Position numbers and translations under genes: made by a program. The notes below the pieces were generated by a model that saw nothing but the letters and a program-made list of their open reading frames with translations, was not told the DNA's origin and ran no database searches. A stretch of 34,585 bases of DNA, taken from the NCBI GenBank assembly GCA_021738485.1, contig JAIPBX010000021.1, positions 1 to 34,585 on the forward strand, read 5' to 3'. Source of the stretch: Bacteroidales bacterium. GTDB taxonomy: Bacteria > Bacteroidota > Bacteroidia > Bacteroidales > JAIPAH01. The number at the start of each line of letters is the position of its first letter. Position 1 is the stretch's first letter. Shown one piece after another: positions 7,926 through 16,002 of this stretch.

Positions 7926-10925
7926 CTATTCCACCACTACCTTACCGGTATGTACATTACTGCCGGTATGAATCCGGTAGAAATAGACGCCCGGCGCTAC
8001 ATTAGCATTCCACTGTATTTTGTGGATGCCGCCATCAAAATGCCGGCTGGCAAGGGTTGTTATTTTTACTCCTTTCATATCCAGAATATCAATGGTCACA
8101 TCCCGGGGATGATCCAGCACAAAAGAAATGGTTGTTGAACGGCTGAAAGGGTTGGGAGCAGCTTCGTGGTTCATTTTACTGTTCTCAACAACGGAGGGAA
8201 CATGAGTTGTTAATCCAATACCTCCCGAAAAACAACTCACGTAACCATCACGGCCGCCTGCAAGTGCTTCCCAACTGCCATCGCCGACCACATCGGGTAT
8301 AGCACCTACGCCGTCTACAGGCGCTCCATAAGTTTTTGACATCAGTTCATCGCCATTGCTTCCGTCGATGATATACATCACATTGTCCTGGAAGAGCGTT
8401 CCGACGGCTATCTCTTTCACTAAATCGCCATTAATATCTTCCATAACCGTTAGATGGGAACACTGATCGGCAAGGGTATTGGACCAGACATAATCCCCCG
8501 TTTTTCCGTCAATTACTACCATATTAGCCCCGCTGTGGGCCGGAGCAATGTCTCTGTAGCCATCGCCGTTAACATCCCCCACTCTGTCGAACCAGGTAAT
8601 TATATCATTTCCCAATCCTCCTGTTTCTATGACCGATCCGTCGGTAGCATCCAGGAGGTAGTAACCGCCATTAAAGTCACCGGCAATCACGTCAGCCACA
8701 TTATCATCATTAATATCCGACAGGATCTCAAGGGCCCATACGGATGATCCGCTGGTATTATAGGTCCATTCCACATTTCCTGTGGCACCGTCTATGCCCA
8801 TAACCTTTCCCTGGGTTTCACTTTCGTTGGAAGCTCCTGCCAGCACATCCGGCTGTCCGTCATCATTAAAATCCGGTATCCCGATAACGGAAAAGGCCGG
8901 TCCGCCGGCATATTTCTCCCATATCACTTCGCCGTTCGACCCATCGATACAAAAGACGCGTTTTGGGCCTGTTCCGTCGCCATCATCACCAGTAGCCGCT
9001 AATATATCCGTCATATTATCATCATTATAATCATACTTGGCAAAAACCTGGTAAACCCAACCACCTGAGCCATACTCATCGGTATTGTATTGCCAGATAT
9101 TCGAACCGTCTTTCCCGGAAAGGGCTCTTACGGATCTATCTCCGCCGGTAGTCCCTACCACCAGGTCTTCAAAATCATCCCCGTTCAAATCAGGAGCCCG
9201 CACAAGGTTATGCTCGTGATACACTCCTGAAGGGAGTTCTTTTTCCCAGAGCACATCGGCATAATCATGCGAGTTTCCATTAAGACATCTGACATAATTA
9301 TCGTCATCTGCTACTATTGCCTCATGCCTGTTGTCATTATTGAGGTCGGGAAGGTAAGTAAATGCGATGGCACTATTATCATAACCGGTGGTTATGTTGT
9401 AATTCCACAACTGCTCGCCTACTTCATAAGGAGCTGCATCACCTGAACCTGAAAGGTCGACAAACAGGTTGGGGGTTGTCGGATCGTTGGTAGTAACAGT
9501 TAGAGTAACTGAATAATCCGTGTCCTCCTGCGGATTAAACCAAATGCCGATATCTTTTTTACCAAGTACCGAAATATCAACAGGAAATTCTATCGAAGGC
9601 TCAATATAAAAATCTTCGTTATCTATGCTAATCTCTTCTACGGTAAGTATTTCATCACCCTCGTTAATTACCTCCAGGTACCAGCGGGTAGTAGCCGCTA
9701 CTCTTACCGTGCCATAGTCGTGAGAATCGTCAGCAACACCCGACGTAGGACCTTCATAAACACCATTTCCTGTCAGCTCTACCTCCACCTCACTATTGAG
9801 AGGATCATTGGAAACCACCGTAGCTATCGTCTCCAGCTCTCCGAAATCTTCCGGTGCATAGGTCAGAGGAATGGTTGTTTCATTTCCCGGTTCGATAGTT
9901 ATGGGGAAGGAAGCTGATGTTGTGACCTCAGAATCGGGAATCTGCACATCTTCAACTATCAAATCAACTTCACCGGTATTTTCCACGGTCATATCCCAGG
10001 TTTCAGACGCTCCCACATTAACGAGCCCATAATTATGGGATGTAAAAGGCAGATTAATTGCCGGGGCTCCTGAGCCATACGGGTCAACTTTATAAAGCAG
10101 GTCCTGCTCGTTACCCGTTCCGGCATCCAAATACCAGAGATATTGGCCGTCCCAGGTGATCCCTGCCGGGTCGTCGTGTTCACTGTCGTAGGATTCCAGC
10201 AAGTCGCCGGTGGCCTTATCGATTTTGTATATTGCATACCCCCAATAGTCGACCATCCAGAGGTTTTCTCCTTCAACGGTCAAATCCCATGGTTGCTCAT
10301 CGGGGGCAGAAAAATCGTCAAGAATATTCCCCGCATCATCGGTTTTATAGATATGGCCATCCGGATCGTAATAGGTTGATGACCAGAAATCGCCTTCATC
10401 GTAGGCAATACCTGACATATAATGATCGGGCAAATCAAATTGATCCATTTCATTACCATCCATATCAAACTGAAGAGCAAAAGAAGGATCGGAAATGCCG
10501 TCGCCTTGTTTGATCGTCCATAGATAGGTCCCGTCATAGGTCAAACCTAAGGCATCTTCTATAGGAGCGTTCAAATGTAGCTCATAATCGCCTGTGGACG
10601 GGTCGAACCGGTAAATACGGTCGCCGTCCGCCCCATATATTCCAAAATAAAGATATTCTCCGTCATATGCCAACCCGGAAGCATTCTCCTCTATGGCATA
10701 TGTTTCCAGGATGGTCCAATCAAGCGTATTCAAGTTGTCTTTAATACTGCCCGGCTTTTCTTTCTCCACATTAACGTCAATAGATTTTGTCGGCAGTTCT
10801 CCTGAGGTATTGTCAATTTGTCCGGCATGTTCATCCGGCGAATCCTGGGCCATCAATACCGACCATGAGAAACTCACCGCCATTAACATCAAGAATGTCG
10901 CTTTAAAGTAAATTTTCCATTTCAT
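7926..10925 (-). CDS. Large multi-domain T9SS protein (propeller, Hydin-like, FG-GAP)
   Basis: 999 residues. Signal peptide 1-27 (ends 'SVLMAQ'). Residues about 70-290: propeller repeats of the type 'YDGTYLWTI', 'WDGQYLWYLD'. Residues about 295-500: two choice-of-anchor D/Hydin-like immunoglobulin folds ('HNYGLVNVGASETW', 'HDYGTVRVAATTRW'). Residues about 510-890: a second propeller with FG-GAP/PQQ-type repeats carrying calcium-binding DxNxDx loops ('DLNGDDFEDLVVG', 'DFNDDGQPDVLAG', 'DVNGDGYRDIAPA'). Residues about 915-999: T9SS sorting domain ('APNPFSRSTTISF' to 'GVYFYRIHTG..GKVVVE'). No enzyme motif seen; likely a surface adhesion or scaffolding protein. The SdiA-type propeller gene lies 36 bases upstream in the same direction, so co-transcription is likely. 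Confidence 0.85.
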   Translation of the reverse strand: MKWKIYFKATFLMLMAVSFSWSVLMAQDSPDEHAGQIDNTSGELPTKSIDVNVEKEKPGSIKDNLNTLDWTILETYAIEENASGLAYDGEYLYFGIYGADGDRIYRFDPSTGDYELHLNAPIEDALGLTYDGTYLWTIKQGDGISDPSFALQFDMDGNEMDQFDLPDHYMSGIAYDEGDFWSSTYYDPDGHIYKTDDAGNILDDFSAPDEQPWDLTVEGENLWMVDYWGYAIYKIDKATGDLLESYDSEHDDPAGITWDGQYLWYLDAGTGNEQDLLYKVDPYGSGAPAINLPFTSHNYGLVNVGASETWDMTVENTGEVDLIVEDVQIPDSEVTTSASFPITIEPGNETTIPLTYAPEDFGELETIATVVSNDPLNSEVEVELTGNGVYEGPTSGVADDSHDYGTVRVAATTRWYLEVINEGDEILTVEEISIDNEDFYIEPSIEFPVDISVLGKKDIGIWFNPQEDTDYSVTLTVTTNDPTTPNLFVDLSGSGDAAPYEVGEQLWNYNITTGYDNSAIAFTYLPDLNNDNRHEAIVADDDNYVRCLNGNSHDYADVLWEKELPSGVYHEHNLVRAPDLNGDDFEDLVVGTTGGDRSVRALSGKDGSNIWQYNTDEYGSGGWVYQVFAKYDYNDDNMTDILAATGDDGDGTGPKRVFCIDGSNGEVIWEKYAGGPAFSVIGIPDFNDDGQPDVLAGASNESETQGKVMGIDGATGNVEWTYNTSGSSVWALEILSDINDDNVADVIAGDFNGGYYLLDATDGSVIETGGLGNDIITWFDRVGDVNGDGYRDIAPAHSGANMVVIDGKTGDYVWSNTLADQCSHLTVMEDINGDLVKEIAVGTLFQDNVMYIIDGSNGDELMSKTYGAPVDGVGAIPDVVGDGSWEALAGGRDGYVSCFSGGIGLTTHVPSVVENSKMNHEAAPNPFSRSTTISFVLDHPRDVTIDILDMKGVKITTLASRHFDGGIHKIQWNANVAPGVYFYRIHTGSNVHTGKVVVE

Positions 10926-10961
10926 AATAATTCATTTTAGTTAGTTATGTAATTAGTTGTA

Positions 10962-11858
10962 TTAGTTTTTTAATTCAAAAAAAAGAATATTCGCCTGCCC
11001 GCCATTGGATTCATTGGATATGTACATGTTTCCATCTTTATCGAAATCCATACCCTCCGGCTGCATGAAAACCAAGCGGTTCAATTTTTCAGCTGCCACT
11101 AAATGGGCATTTTCATCATAGACTGTTAGCAAGCGTCCTATAAAAGACATGATGTAAATATAACCCGATTGAGGATGAATGTCAATAGCGGAAGGCTGAA
11201 AACGAATGTCTCCGCTGGGATCCATGCGAGAGGCCAGTTTGTAGGAAATTCGAGCAATAATATTCAAATTGCTGTAATTAAGCAGGTCACTCATTTTAAT
11301 CAGCATAACCGGCGCCTCCACAAGCTTTTCATCATCGAGGCTGAAGCGGTAGACGGCTCTGTAATCCTTCAGATCCCGATCCTTATCCAGTCCGGCATGT
11401 CCTTTACAAGCTATGAGCAAAGAATGCGTAGCCTTTTGATAGCAAAGTCCCTCACAATTATTTCTCATCTCCAGGGCATTTTCGTTCTTATCCACCTGGG
11501 GCTCTTCTTCCTCCAAAAAATTTCTCACCATATGAATATCCCCGTCACTCTCCAAAACATACGCATCGGAACCCACAATGGCGATATCTTCATAGTCGTT
11601 GTCATTGCCGAATGGAATACGCTGCTCAATTTCCCGCTTTTCCAGGTTATAAATAAATATCTCACCTGCTTCATCCTGAATACAGGCCACACGAATATCA
11701 TCAATAAGCCGAATCCCGCTAATTTCTTCCAGGTCAGAAGGTATTTTATATTTTTCGGAAGGATTGTCTAAATCATAGGGTAATTCATAATCCTGACCTG
11801 ACAATCCGCTTATCATAAGCAGTACAAAAAAAATTACACAATAAGCCCCTTTATACAT
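10962..11858 (-). CDS. SdiA-regulated-type six-bladed propeller protein, secreted
   Basis: 298 residues. Signal peptide 1-21 (ends 'SGLSGQ'). The body matches the SdiA-regulated/YjiK-like propeller family: 'SDLEEISGIRLIDD' at the start, 'DYEDIAIVGSDAYVLESDGD', 'NNCEGLCYQ', 'FQPSAIDIHPQSGYIYIMS', and 'MQPEGMDFDKDGNMYISNE' at the end, each the 'EGi.y......l.v..E' blade pattern. The catalytic activity of this family is unproven; some related propellers are phytases or calcium-binding. It is followed after 36 bases by the large T9SS gene on the same strand, suggesting a shared transcript. The gap to the divergent HD gene (116 bases) should hold its promoter. Confidence 0.75.
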   Translation of the reverse strand: MYKGAYCVIFFVLLMISGLSGQDYELPYDLDNPSEKYKIPSDLEEISGIRLIDDIRVACIQDEAGEIFIYNLEKREIEQRIPFGNDNDYEDIAIVGSDAYVLESDGDIHMVRNFLEEEEPQVDKNENALEMRNNCEGLCYQKATHSLLIACKGHAGLDKDRDLKDYRAVYRFSLDDEKLVEAPVMLIKMSDLLNYSNLNIIARISYKLASRMDPSGDIRFQPSAIDIHPQSGYIYIMSFIGRLLTVYDENAHLVAAEKLNRLVFMQPEGMDFDKDGNMYISNESNGGQANILFFELKN

Positions 11859-11943
11859 TACATCTCTCCATTTAATCCGACATTAAAACGGACTAATATA
11901 GACATTCTTTCCTAAAACATTAAACAATGAATCCATTTTTTTA

Positions 11944-11951
11944 TACATTTG
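11944..11951 (+). promoter_or_regulatory. Bacteroidota -7 promoter element for the HD-PycTM gene
   Basis: TACATTTG matches TAnnTTTG and lies 23 bases before the ATG at 11975. The -33 box about 19-20 bases upstream is not convincing. Confidence 0.45.
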
Positions 11952-11974
11952 GCCTTATGACTAAACCATAACGT

Positions 11975-13171
11975 ATGAATTTACTGAAAGAAGCAGAACG
12001 CTATGTGACCAGGCTTTATCAAAATGAGATTCCATCGTCTTTTGAGTATCATGACCTGCAGCACACCCTGCAGGTAGTGCACTATAGCCGGGTTATCGGG
12101 GAAGAAGAAAAACTAAGCGAGGAGCAAATGGAAGCACTCCTTTTGGCAGCCTGGTTTCATGACAGTGGTTTTGCCCGTGATAAATTCAATCACGAAGTCC
12201 ACAGTGTGGAGATAGCCAGAGAATTTCTTAAAGATTACCTTTCGGAGGAAAAAATAAATGCCATTGCTGAGGCCATTTTATCCACCCGCCTGCCCCAATA
12301 CCCGCAAAATCAAATAGCACGTATATTGTGCGATGCAGATACTTACCACCTCTCGTTGGAAGAAGAATTTTTGATTCAATCGGAAAAACTCAAAAATGAG
12401 TGGAGGAATGCCTATAATATGGAAGTCGAGGATCGCACATTCTGGGATCAGACGGCTTTTTTCATTAATCTTCACCAATATTTTACGAATTACGGCAAAA
12501 CCATCCTTCAGCCGGGGAAAGAGTATAACCAATGGCAGGTGAGAGAGAAAATAAAAACACTCGAAAAGGATCAGAAAAAACGGGAAAAAAAGCTGGAAAA
12601 AGATGTCGATAAGCTGGAGAAGAAGCTGGAGAAATTAAAAATGCCCTCCCGCGGTATTGAGTCCATGTTTCGTCTCACAGCCCGCAACCAGATTAATCTC
12701 AGCGCCATCGCCGACAATAAAGCCAATATTCTTATCTCCGTAAATGCCATCATTATATCCATTGTGGTTACGATGCTGGTTCGCAAATTCAGTGAATACC
12801 CGAATATTGTACTGCCTTCTATTGTTTTCCTTCTAACCAGTTTGGCTACAGTTATCTTTGGGATACTATCCACGCGCCCCAATGTTAAAGGAGGGCGTTT
12901 TACCAAAGAAGATGTGAAACAAAAAAAAGTGAACCTGTTGTTCTTCGGGAACTTCTATAATATGGCTTATGAAGACTATGAAGAAGCCGTCAAAGAAATG
13001 ATGAAAGATTATGACGGCCTTTACGGTAATATGATTATGGACCAGTATTACCTGGGACGTGTGCTGGGTAAAAAATACCGGTTGCTGAGGGTAGCCTATA
13101 CCGTTTTCATGTTCGGATTTTCCATATCGGTGATCACATTCATCATATCCGCTTTCCTGGTTCCTGTGTAA
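11975..13171 (+). CDS. HD-domain phosphohydrolase fused to Pycsar-type transmembrane effector domain
   Basis: 398 residues. Residues 1-180: HD domain, with 'EYHDLQHTLQVVHYSR' (H26, H30), the metal pair H62-D63 in 'AAWFHDSGF', a His in 'DKFNHEVHSV' and an Asp in 'ILCDADTYHLS', so all metal ligands look intact. Residues about 190-222: Lys/Glu coiled coil ('KKREKKLEKDVDKLEKKLEK'). Residues about 225-398: Pycsar effector TM (PycTM) domain, 'RGIESMFRLTARNQINLSAI' then 'ADNKANILISVNAIIIS', with two membrane helices and a third at the C-terminus. HD domains cleave phosphoester bonds, often in nucleotides; PycTM domains damage the inner membrane in response to cyclic pyrimidine nucleotides during phage infection. 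This fusion is seen in Bacteroidota. There is no pyrimidine cyclase next to it, so a defence role is unproven. Confidence 0.8.
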   Translation: MNLLKEAERYVTRLYQNEIPSSFEYHDLQHTLQVVHYSRVIGEEEKLSEEQMEALLLAAWFHDSGFARDKFNHEVHSVEIAREFLKDYLSEEKINAIAEAILSTRLPQYPQNQIARILCDADTYHLSLEEEFLIQSEKLKNEWRNAYNMEVEDRTFWDQTAFFINLHQYFTNYGKTILQPGKEYNQWQVREKIKTLEKDQKKREKKLEKDVDKLEKKLEKLKMPSRGIESMFRLTARNQINLSAIADNKANILISVNAIIISIVVTMLVRKFSEYPNIVLPSIVFLLTSLATVIFGILSTRPNVKGGRFTKEDVKQKKVNLLFFGNFYNMAYEDYEEAVKEMMKDYDGLYGNMIMDQYYLGRVLGKKYRLLRVAYTVFMFGFSISVITFIISAFLVPV

Positions 13172-13229
13172 TATGCTTGCCGCTTTCCGGTATCATGAGA
13201 CAAAATAAATTTTCCCTATATCAAAAGGT

Positions 13230-13247
13230 TTTGTATCTTTATACAAA
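13230..13247. promoter_or_regulatory. Palindrome in front of the LapA-like gene
   Basis: TTTGTAT/ATACAAA with a CTTT centre, 15 bases before the ATG at 13263. TTTG plus TATCTTTA resembles promoter boxes, so this could be a promoter part or an operator. Confidence 0.3.
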
Positions 13248-13262
13248 TTAAATAAAACTTTT

Positions 13263-13610
13263 ATGCAACGATATTTCTTTACAACCATTGTAATTATAAT
13301 AATTATGGTGGCTTTTGCTGTGTTAAATCACGGCTACGTGACCATCGACCTGCTTTTTACAAAAGTCAAAGCTTCCCTTGCACTAACGATCCTTGTCGTA
13401 TTTGCCATAGGGGCTATAATCAGCTTTTTGGTTTCAACTCCAACCATTCTCAAACATAAAAAAGATGCCAAAAGAAAAGGCAGAGAGATTAAGGAGCTGA
13501 AACAAGAGGTCGAAAAATTAAAAGAGCAGAATCAAGCGCTCTCTTCCCGGCAAACTAATGAATATGACGCTGAGAGCGAACAAAGCACAGATGAGGAAGA
13601 GGAAGAATAA
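13263..13610 (+). CDS. LapA-like (DUF1049) inner-membrane protein
   Basis: 115 residues with two membrane helices: residues about 4-24 ('FFTTIVIIIIMVAFAVLNHG') and about 40-62 ('LALTILVVFAIGAIISFLVS'), joined by 'YVTIDLLFTKVKAS', the short periplasmic part typical of LapA domains. Then comes a Lys-rich coiled coil ('KELKQEVEKLKEQNQAL') and an acidic tail. In enterobacteria LapA helps control LPS assembly; in Bacteroidota the role is not established. It starts 91 bases after the HD-PycTM gene and is followed by a hairpin, so it seems to be its own transcript or a distal gene. Confidence 0.75.
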   Translation: MQRYFFTTIVIIIIMVAFAVLNHGYVTIDLLFTKVKASLALTILVVFAIGAIISFLVSTPTILKHKKDAKRKGREIKELKQEVEKLKEQNQALSSRQTNEYDAESEQSTDEEEEE

Positions 13611-13630
13611 ATAAACTCTATATTAGTCTT

Positions 13631-13685
13631 AATAACGGGATTCCCGTCCGAATAAAATTTCTAATCATGCGGGCATCCCGTTATT
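13631..13685. terminator. Probable terminator after the LapA-like gene
   Basis: Arms AATAACGGGAT (13631-13641) and ATCCCGTTATT (13675-13685), a perfect 11-bp stem, with CCCG/CGGG inside; T-rich bases follow. Confidence 0.6.
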
Positions 13686-13727
13686 TTCTTTTCTCCCATG
13701 CATAAATTTAATTGATGAATAACTTTA

Positions 13728-13757
13728 TTGTAGGATTTCAAATTTATTATACTTTTG
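13728..13757 (+). promoter_or_regulatory. Bacteroidota-type promoter of the tetR gene
   Basis: -33 TTG at 13728-13730, 19-base spacer, -7 TACTTTTG at 13750-13757. The start ATG at 13789 is 31 bases downstream. Matches TTTG-N19-TAnnTTTG with a weak -33. Confidence 0.6.
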
Positions 13758-13762
13758 TACTG

Positions 13763-13773
13763 TTTTAGTAAAA
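13763..13773. promoter_or_regulatory. Candidate TetR operator 1
   Basis: TTTTAGTAAAA, just after the -7 element and before the tetR start. A longer form, TTTTAGTCTAAAA, lies before the tolC-like gene (14403). The position is right for self-repression; this is an inference from two sites. Confidence 0.35.
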
Positions 13774-13788
13774 TTGTCGAAAAATCGA

Positions 13789-14370
13789 ATGTCGAAACAA
13801 GATCAAAACATAGCCCTCATTCTGTCGTCGGCGCGGAAGCTTTTCAATAAGTTTGGGTTCCGGAAAACGACAATGGATGAAATTGCTTTTGAAGCCGGGA
13901 AAGGTAAAAGCTCATTGTACTATTACTTCAAAAGTAAAGAAGAGGTCTTTGCGGCTGTGGTTGAGCAGGAAGCCGCCTGGCTCGAACAGCGGGTGGAAAA
14001 AGCAATTTCGCAACATGAAAAAGCTGCCGGAAAACTTCGGGCTTATGTTAAGGTACGCCTCGAATCGGTACAGGAAATGGCCAACCTTTATGAAGCTATA
14101 AAGGATGAGTTCTTAAGCCATTATACGCAAATTCAAAATATCAGGAAAAAGTATTACGACCAGGAGATTGAAAATGTGCGTCGTATCCTGCAAATGGGTG
14201 TCGAAAACCAACGATTCGATCTGAAGAATGCGACATTCACAGCCCGTGCCATTGTAACGGTTATAAAAGCTTTGGAAATTCCCCTGACGTTCGAAATGCC
14301 GGATCGTAACCTGGATAAGGAAATTAATGATGTTATGGATATTATTTTATATGGGATCATAAAACGATAA
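13789..14370 (+). CDS. TetR/AcrR-family regulator of the export operon
   Basis: About 193 residues from the ATG at 13789; a TTG at 13774 gives 5 more residues but the ATG fits better. N-terminal helix-turn-helix: 'ALILSSARKLFNKFGFRKTT' then 'MDEIAFEAGKGKSSLYYYFK', the classic TetR 'T..dIa..aGvskg.lY.yF' pattern. The C-terminal ligand domain is helical and has no specific motif. It is followed after 87 bases by tolC-hlyD-permease genes in the same direction, so it probably represses them, releasing them when its ligand (possibly the exported compound) binds. Near-identical palindromes sit before its own start and before the tolC-like gene. Confidence 0.9.
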   Translation: MSKQDQNIALILSSARKLFNKFGFRKTTMDEIAFEAGKGKSSLYYYFKSKEEVFAAVVEQEAAWLEQRVEKAISQHEKAAGKLRAYVKVRLESVQEMANLYEAIKDEFLSHYTQIQNIRKKYYDQEIENVRRILQMGVENQRFDLKNATFTARAIVTVIKALEIPLTFEMPDRNLDKEINDVMDIILYGIIKR

Positions 14371-14402
14371 AAAAATTTGTGCAAAATTCGACTAATTTAC
14401 CA

Positions 14403-14415
14403 TTTTAGTCTAAAA
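14403..14415. promoter_or_regulatory. Candidate TetR operator 2
   Basis: Perfect palindrome TTTTAG-T-CTAAAA in the gap between tetR and the tolC-like gene; a wider one, GACTAA...TTAGTC (14390-14410), overlaps it. Shares TTTTAGT with the site at 13763. Confidence 0.4.
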
Positions 14416-14457
14416 CTAATATTTTTAATTAATTTAAATATAATAGCGCCACTAAAA

Positions 14458-15987
14458 ATGAGAAACCGATTAAAAAGAATGACAATCCCTTTCCTTCTGT
14501 TACTTGTAATGACAGGATATAAAGGGATGACGCAGGACTCGTTGCAGCTAACACTTCAGGAAGCTTTGCAGATGACCTACCGGAATTCTCCGGTCATAAA
14601 AGAATCCGAGTATCAACAAAAAGAAAAAGAGATGCAACGAAAGGCAGCCTGGGGTAAGCATTTACCGCAACTCACTATCAATGGAAACTATCAGTACATG
14701 TCGGATGACATTGAGTTGGATTTGAACCGGGTAAAAGGAGCTATCACACCGCTCTACCAGACATTAGGTAATTACGGGGATTTTTCCGACGTGCCCAATC
14801 CCGACCCCCAGACGAATGATGAAATGCCGATACTTCCCGACCAGCAATCGACCCAGGTAATCAGGGAGCAATTCCTCAGCACGGCCAGGCGGCTTCAATC
14901 ACAGGATTGGACCCAAACCATACAGGAAAGTGAATTTGCTACGGTCCATGCCAAATTTAAATGGCCGGTATTTACCGGAGGCAAAATCCGCTCGGCTAAC
15001 AAAGCAGGGGAAATCAGAGAACGTGAAGCTGCCACAAAAGGACGTCATAAAAAAAATCAGCTTACCAGCGAATTGATTAATCATTATTACGGTGTTCGGT
15101 TAGCCCGCGATGCGGTACAAGTCCGGCAGGAAGTCATGAACGTTATGAAGGCGCATCTCAGGGAAGCCAATCGTATGTTTGAAGAAGGTATGGTAGCCCA
15201 GGCCCAGCTACTTCATGCAAAAGTCTATCATGCCGAAGCTCAGCGGAAGCTTAAAAAAGCCCGTCGCAAATATACAATAGCTCAAAAGGCCCTGAAAAAC
15301 ACTATGGCTTTTGACGAAAACGTAATCATTCAGCCGTCATCAAAGCTTTTCTACTTGAAAGAGCTCAAAGATGCCGCCGAGTTCAAAACACTAGCTAAAC
15401 GATCAAGTCCCATACTTAAGCAAATCTCTCTCAACAAAAAGCTGGTGCACCAGGACTACAAAAGCAAAAAATCGGATTATTATCCGAAAGCAGCCATAAC
15501 GGGAATGTACGATTTATATAACAAAGACCTTTCTCCCCAGCTACCCGAGTGGATGGTCGGCATCAGCTTGCAGTGGAATCTTTTTGACGGACTGGCACGC
15601 ACACGAAAAGTGCAGGCCGCTAAATTCAAAGAGAAACAAATCCAGCAAATCCACATAAAAACCGAAAACGATCTGCAAACCGCCATAGACAAACTATACA
15701 GAGAATTACTGATGAATGTGGAGCAACTCCGCGAGCTCGACGTGTCGCGGAAACATGCCCGGGAATATCTAAGGGTAAGCCAAAAATCATTTCGAGAAGG
15801 TATGGCCACTTCGTCAGATGTCACGGAGGCCAGCGCAAGCCTCTCCAAAGTAAGGATCGAGCGGCTACAGGTAATGTATGATTATGTGAAAACCCTGGCA
15901 AAATTACTGGAAATCACAGGTAACAGCGATAAGTTCACCGCATATCTGCAAAGCAAAAAAACCATCTACGAATCACACAATAAATAA
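14458..15987 (+). CDS. TolC-family outer-membrane efflux protein
   Basis: 509 residues from ATG 14458. A TTG at 14377 in the same frame adds 27 residues, but the signal peptide 'MRNRLKRMTIPFLLLLVMTG' begins at 14458, so that start is preferred. The mature part has the TolC layout: 'LTLQEALQMTYRNSPVIKES' at the start (the family's 'ls.eeAi..Al..np.l' motif), long helical stretches, 'FKWPVFTGGKIRSANKAGE', 'LQWNLFDGLARTRKVQAA' (the second repeat's W-x-x-F-D-G), and 'REGMATSSDVTEASASLS'. It forms the trimeric outer-membrane tunnel for the HlyD-like adaptor and permeases downstream. Confidence 0.9.
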   Translation: MRNRLKRMTIPFLLLLVMTGYKGMTQDSLQLTLQEALQMTYRNSPVIKESEYQQKEKEMQRKAAWGKHLPQLTINGNYQYMSDDIELDLNRVKGAITPLYQTLGNYGDFSDVPNPDPQTNDEMPILPDQQSTQVIREQFLSTARRLQSQDWTQTIQESEFATVHAKFKWPVFTGGKIRSANKAGEIREREAATKGRHKKNQLTSELINHYYGVRLARDAVQVRQEVMNVMKAHLREANRMFEEGMVAQAQLLHAKVYHAEAQRKLKKARRKYTIAQKALKNTMAFDENVIIQPSSKLFYLKELKDAAEFKTLAKRSSPILKQISLNKKLVHQDYKSKKSDYYPKAAITGMYDLYNKDLSPQLPEWMVGISLQWNLFDGLARTRKVQAAKFKEKQIQQIHIKTENDLQTAIDKLYRELLMNVEQLRELDVSRKHAREYLRVSQKSFREGMATSSDVTEASASLSKVRIERLQVMYDYVKTLAKLLEITGNSDKFTAYLQSKKTIYESHNK

Positions 15988-16002
15988 GAAAAATCCATTA
16001 TT

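Noticed and set aside
11169-11771. 200-residue frame antisense to the propeller gene
   Set aside because: Mirror of a real gene on the minus strand; no domain or start signal.
13774-13788. Upstream TTG start for the TetR gene
   Set aside because: Adds five residues before the usual N-terminus; ATG at 13789 fits the family and the promoter spacing.
14377-14457. Upstream TTG start for the TolC-like gene
   Set aside because: Would place 27 residues before a normal signal peptide and overlap the candidate operator; ATG at 14458 preferred.
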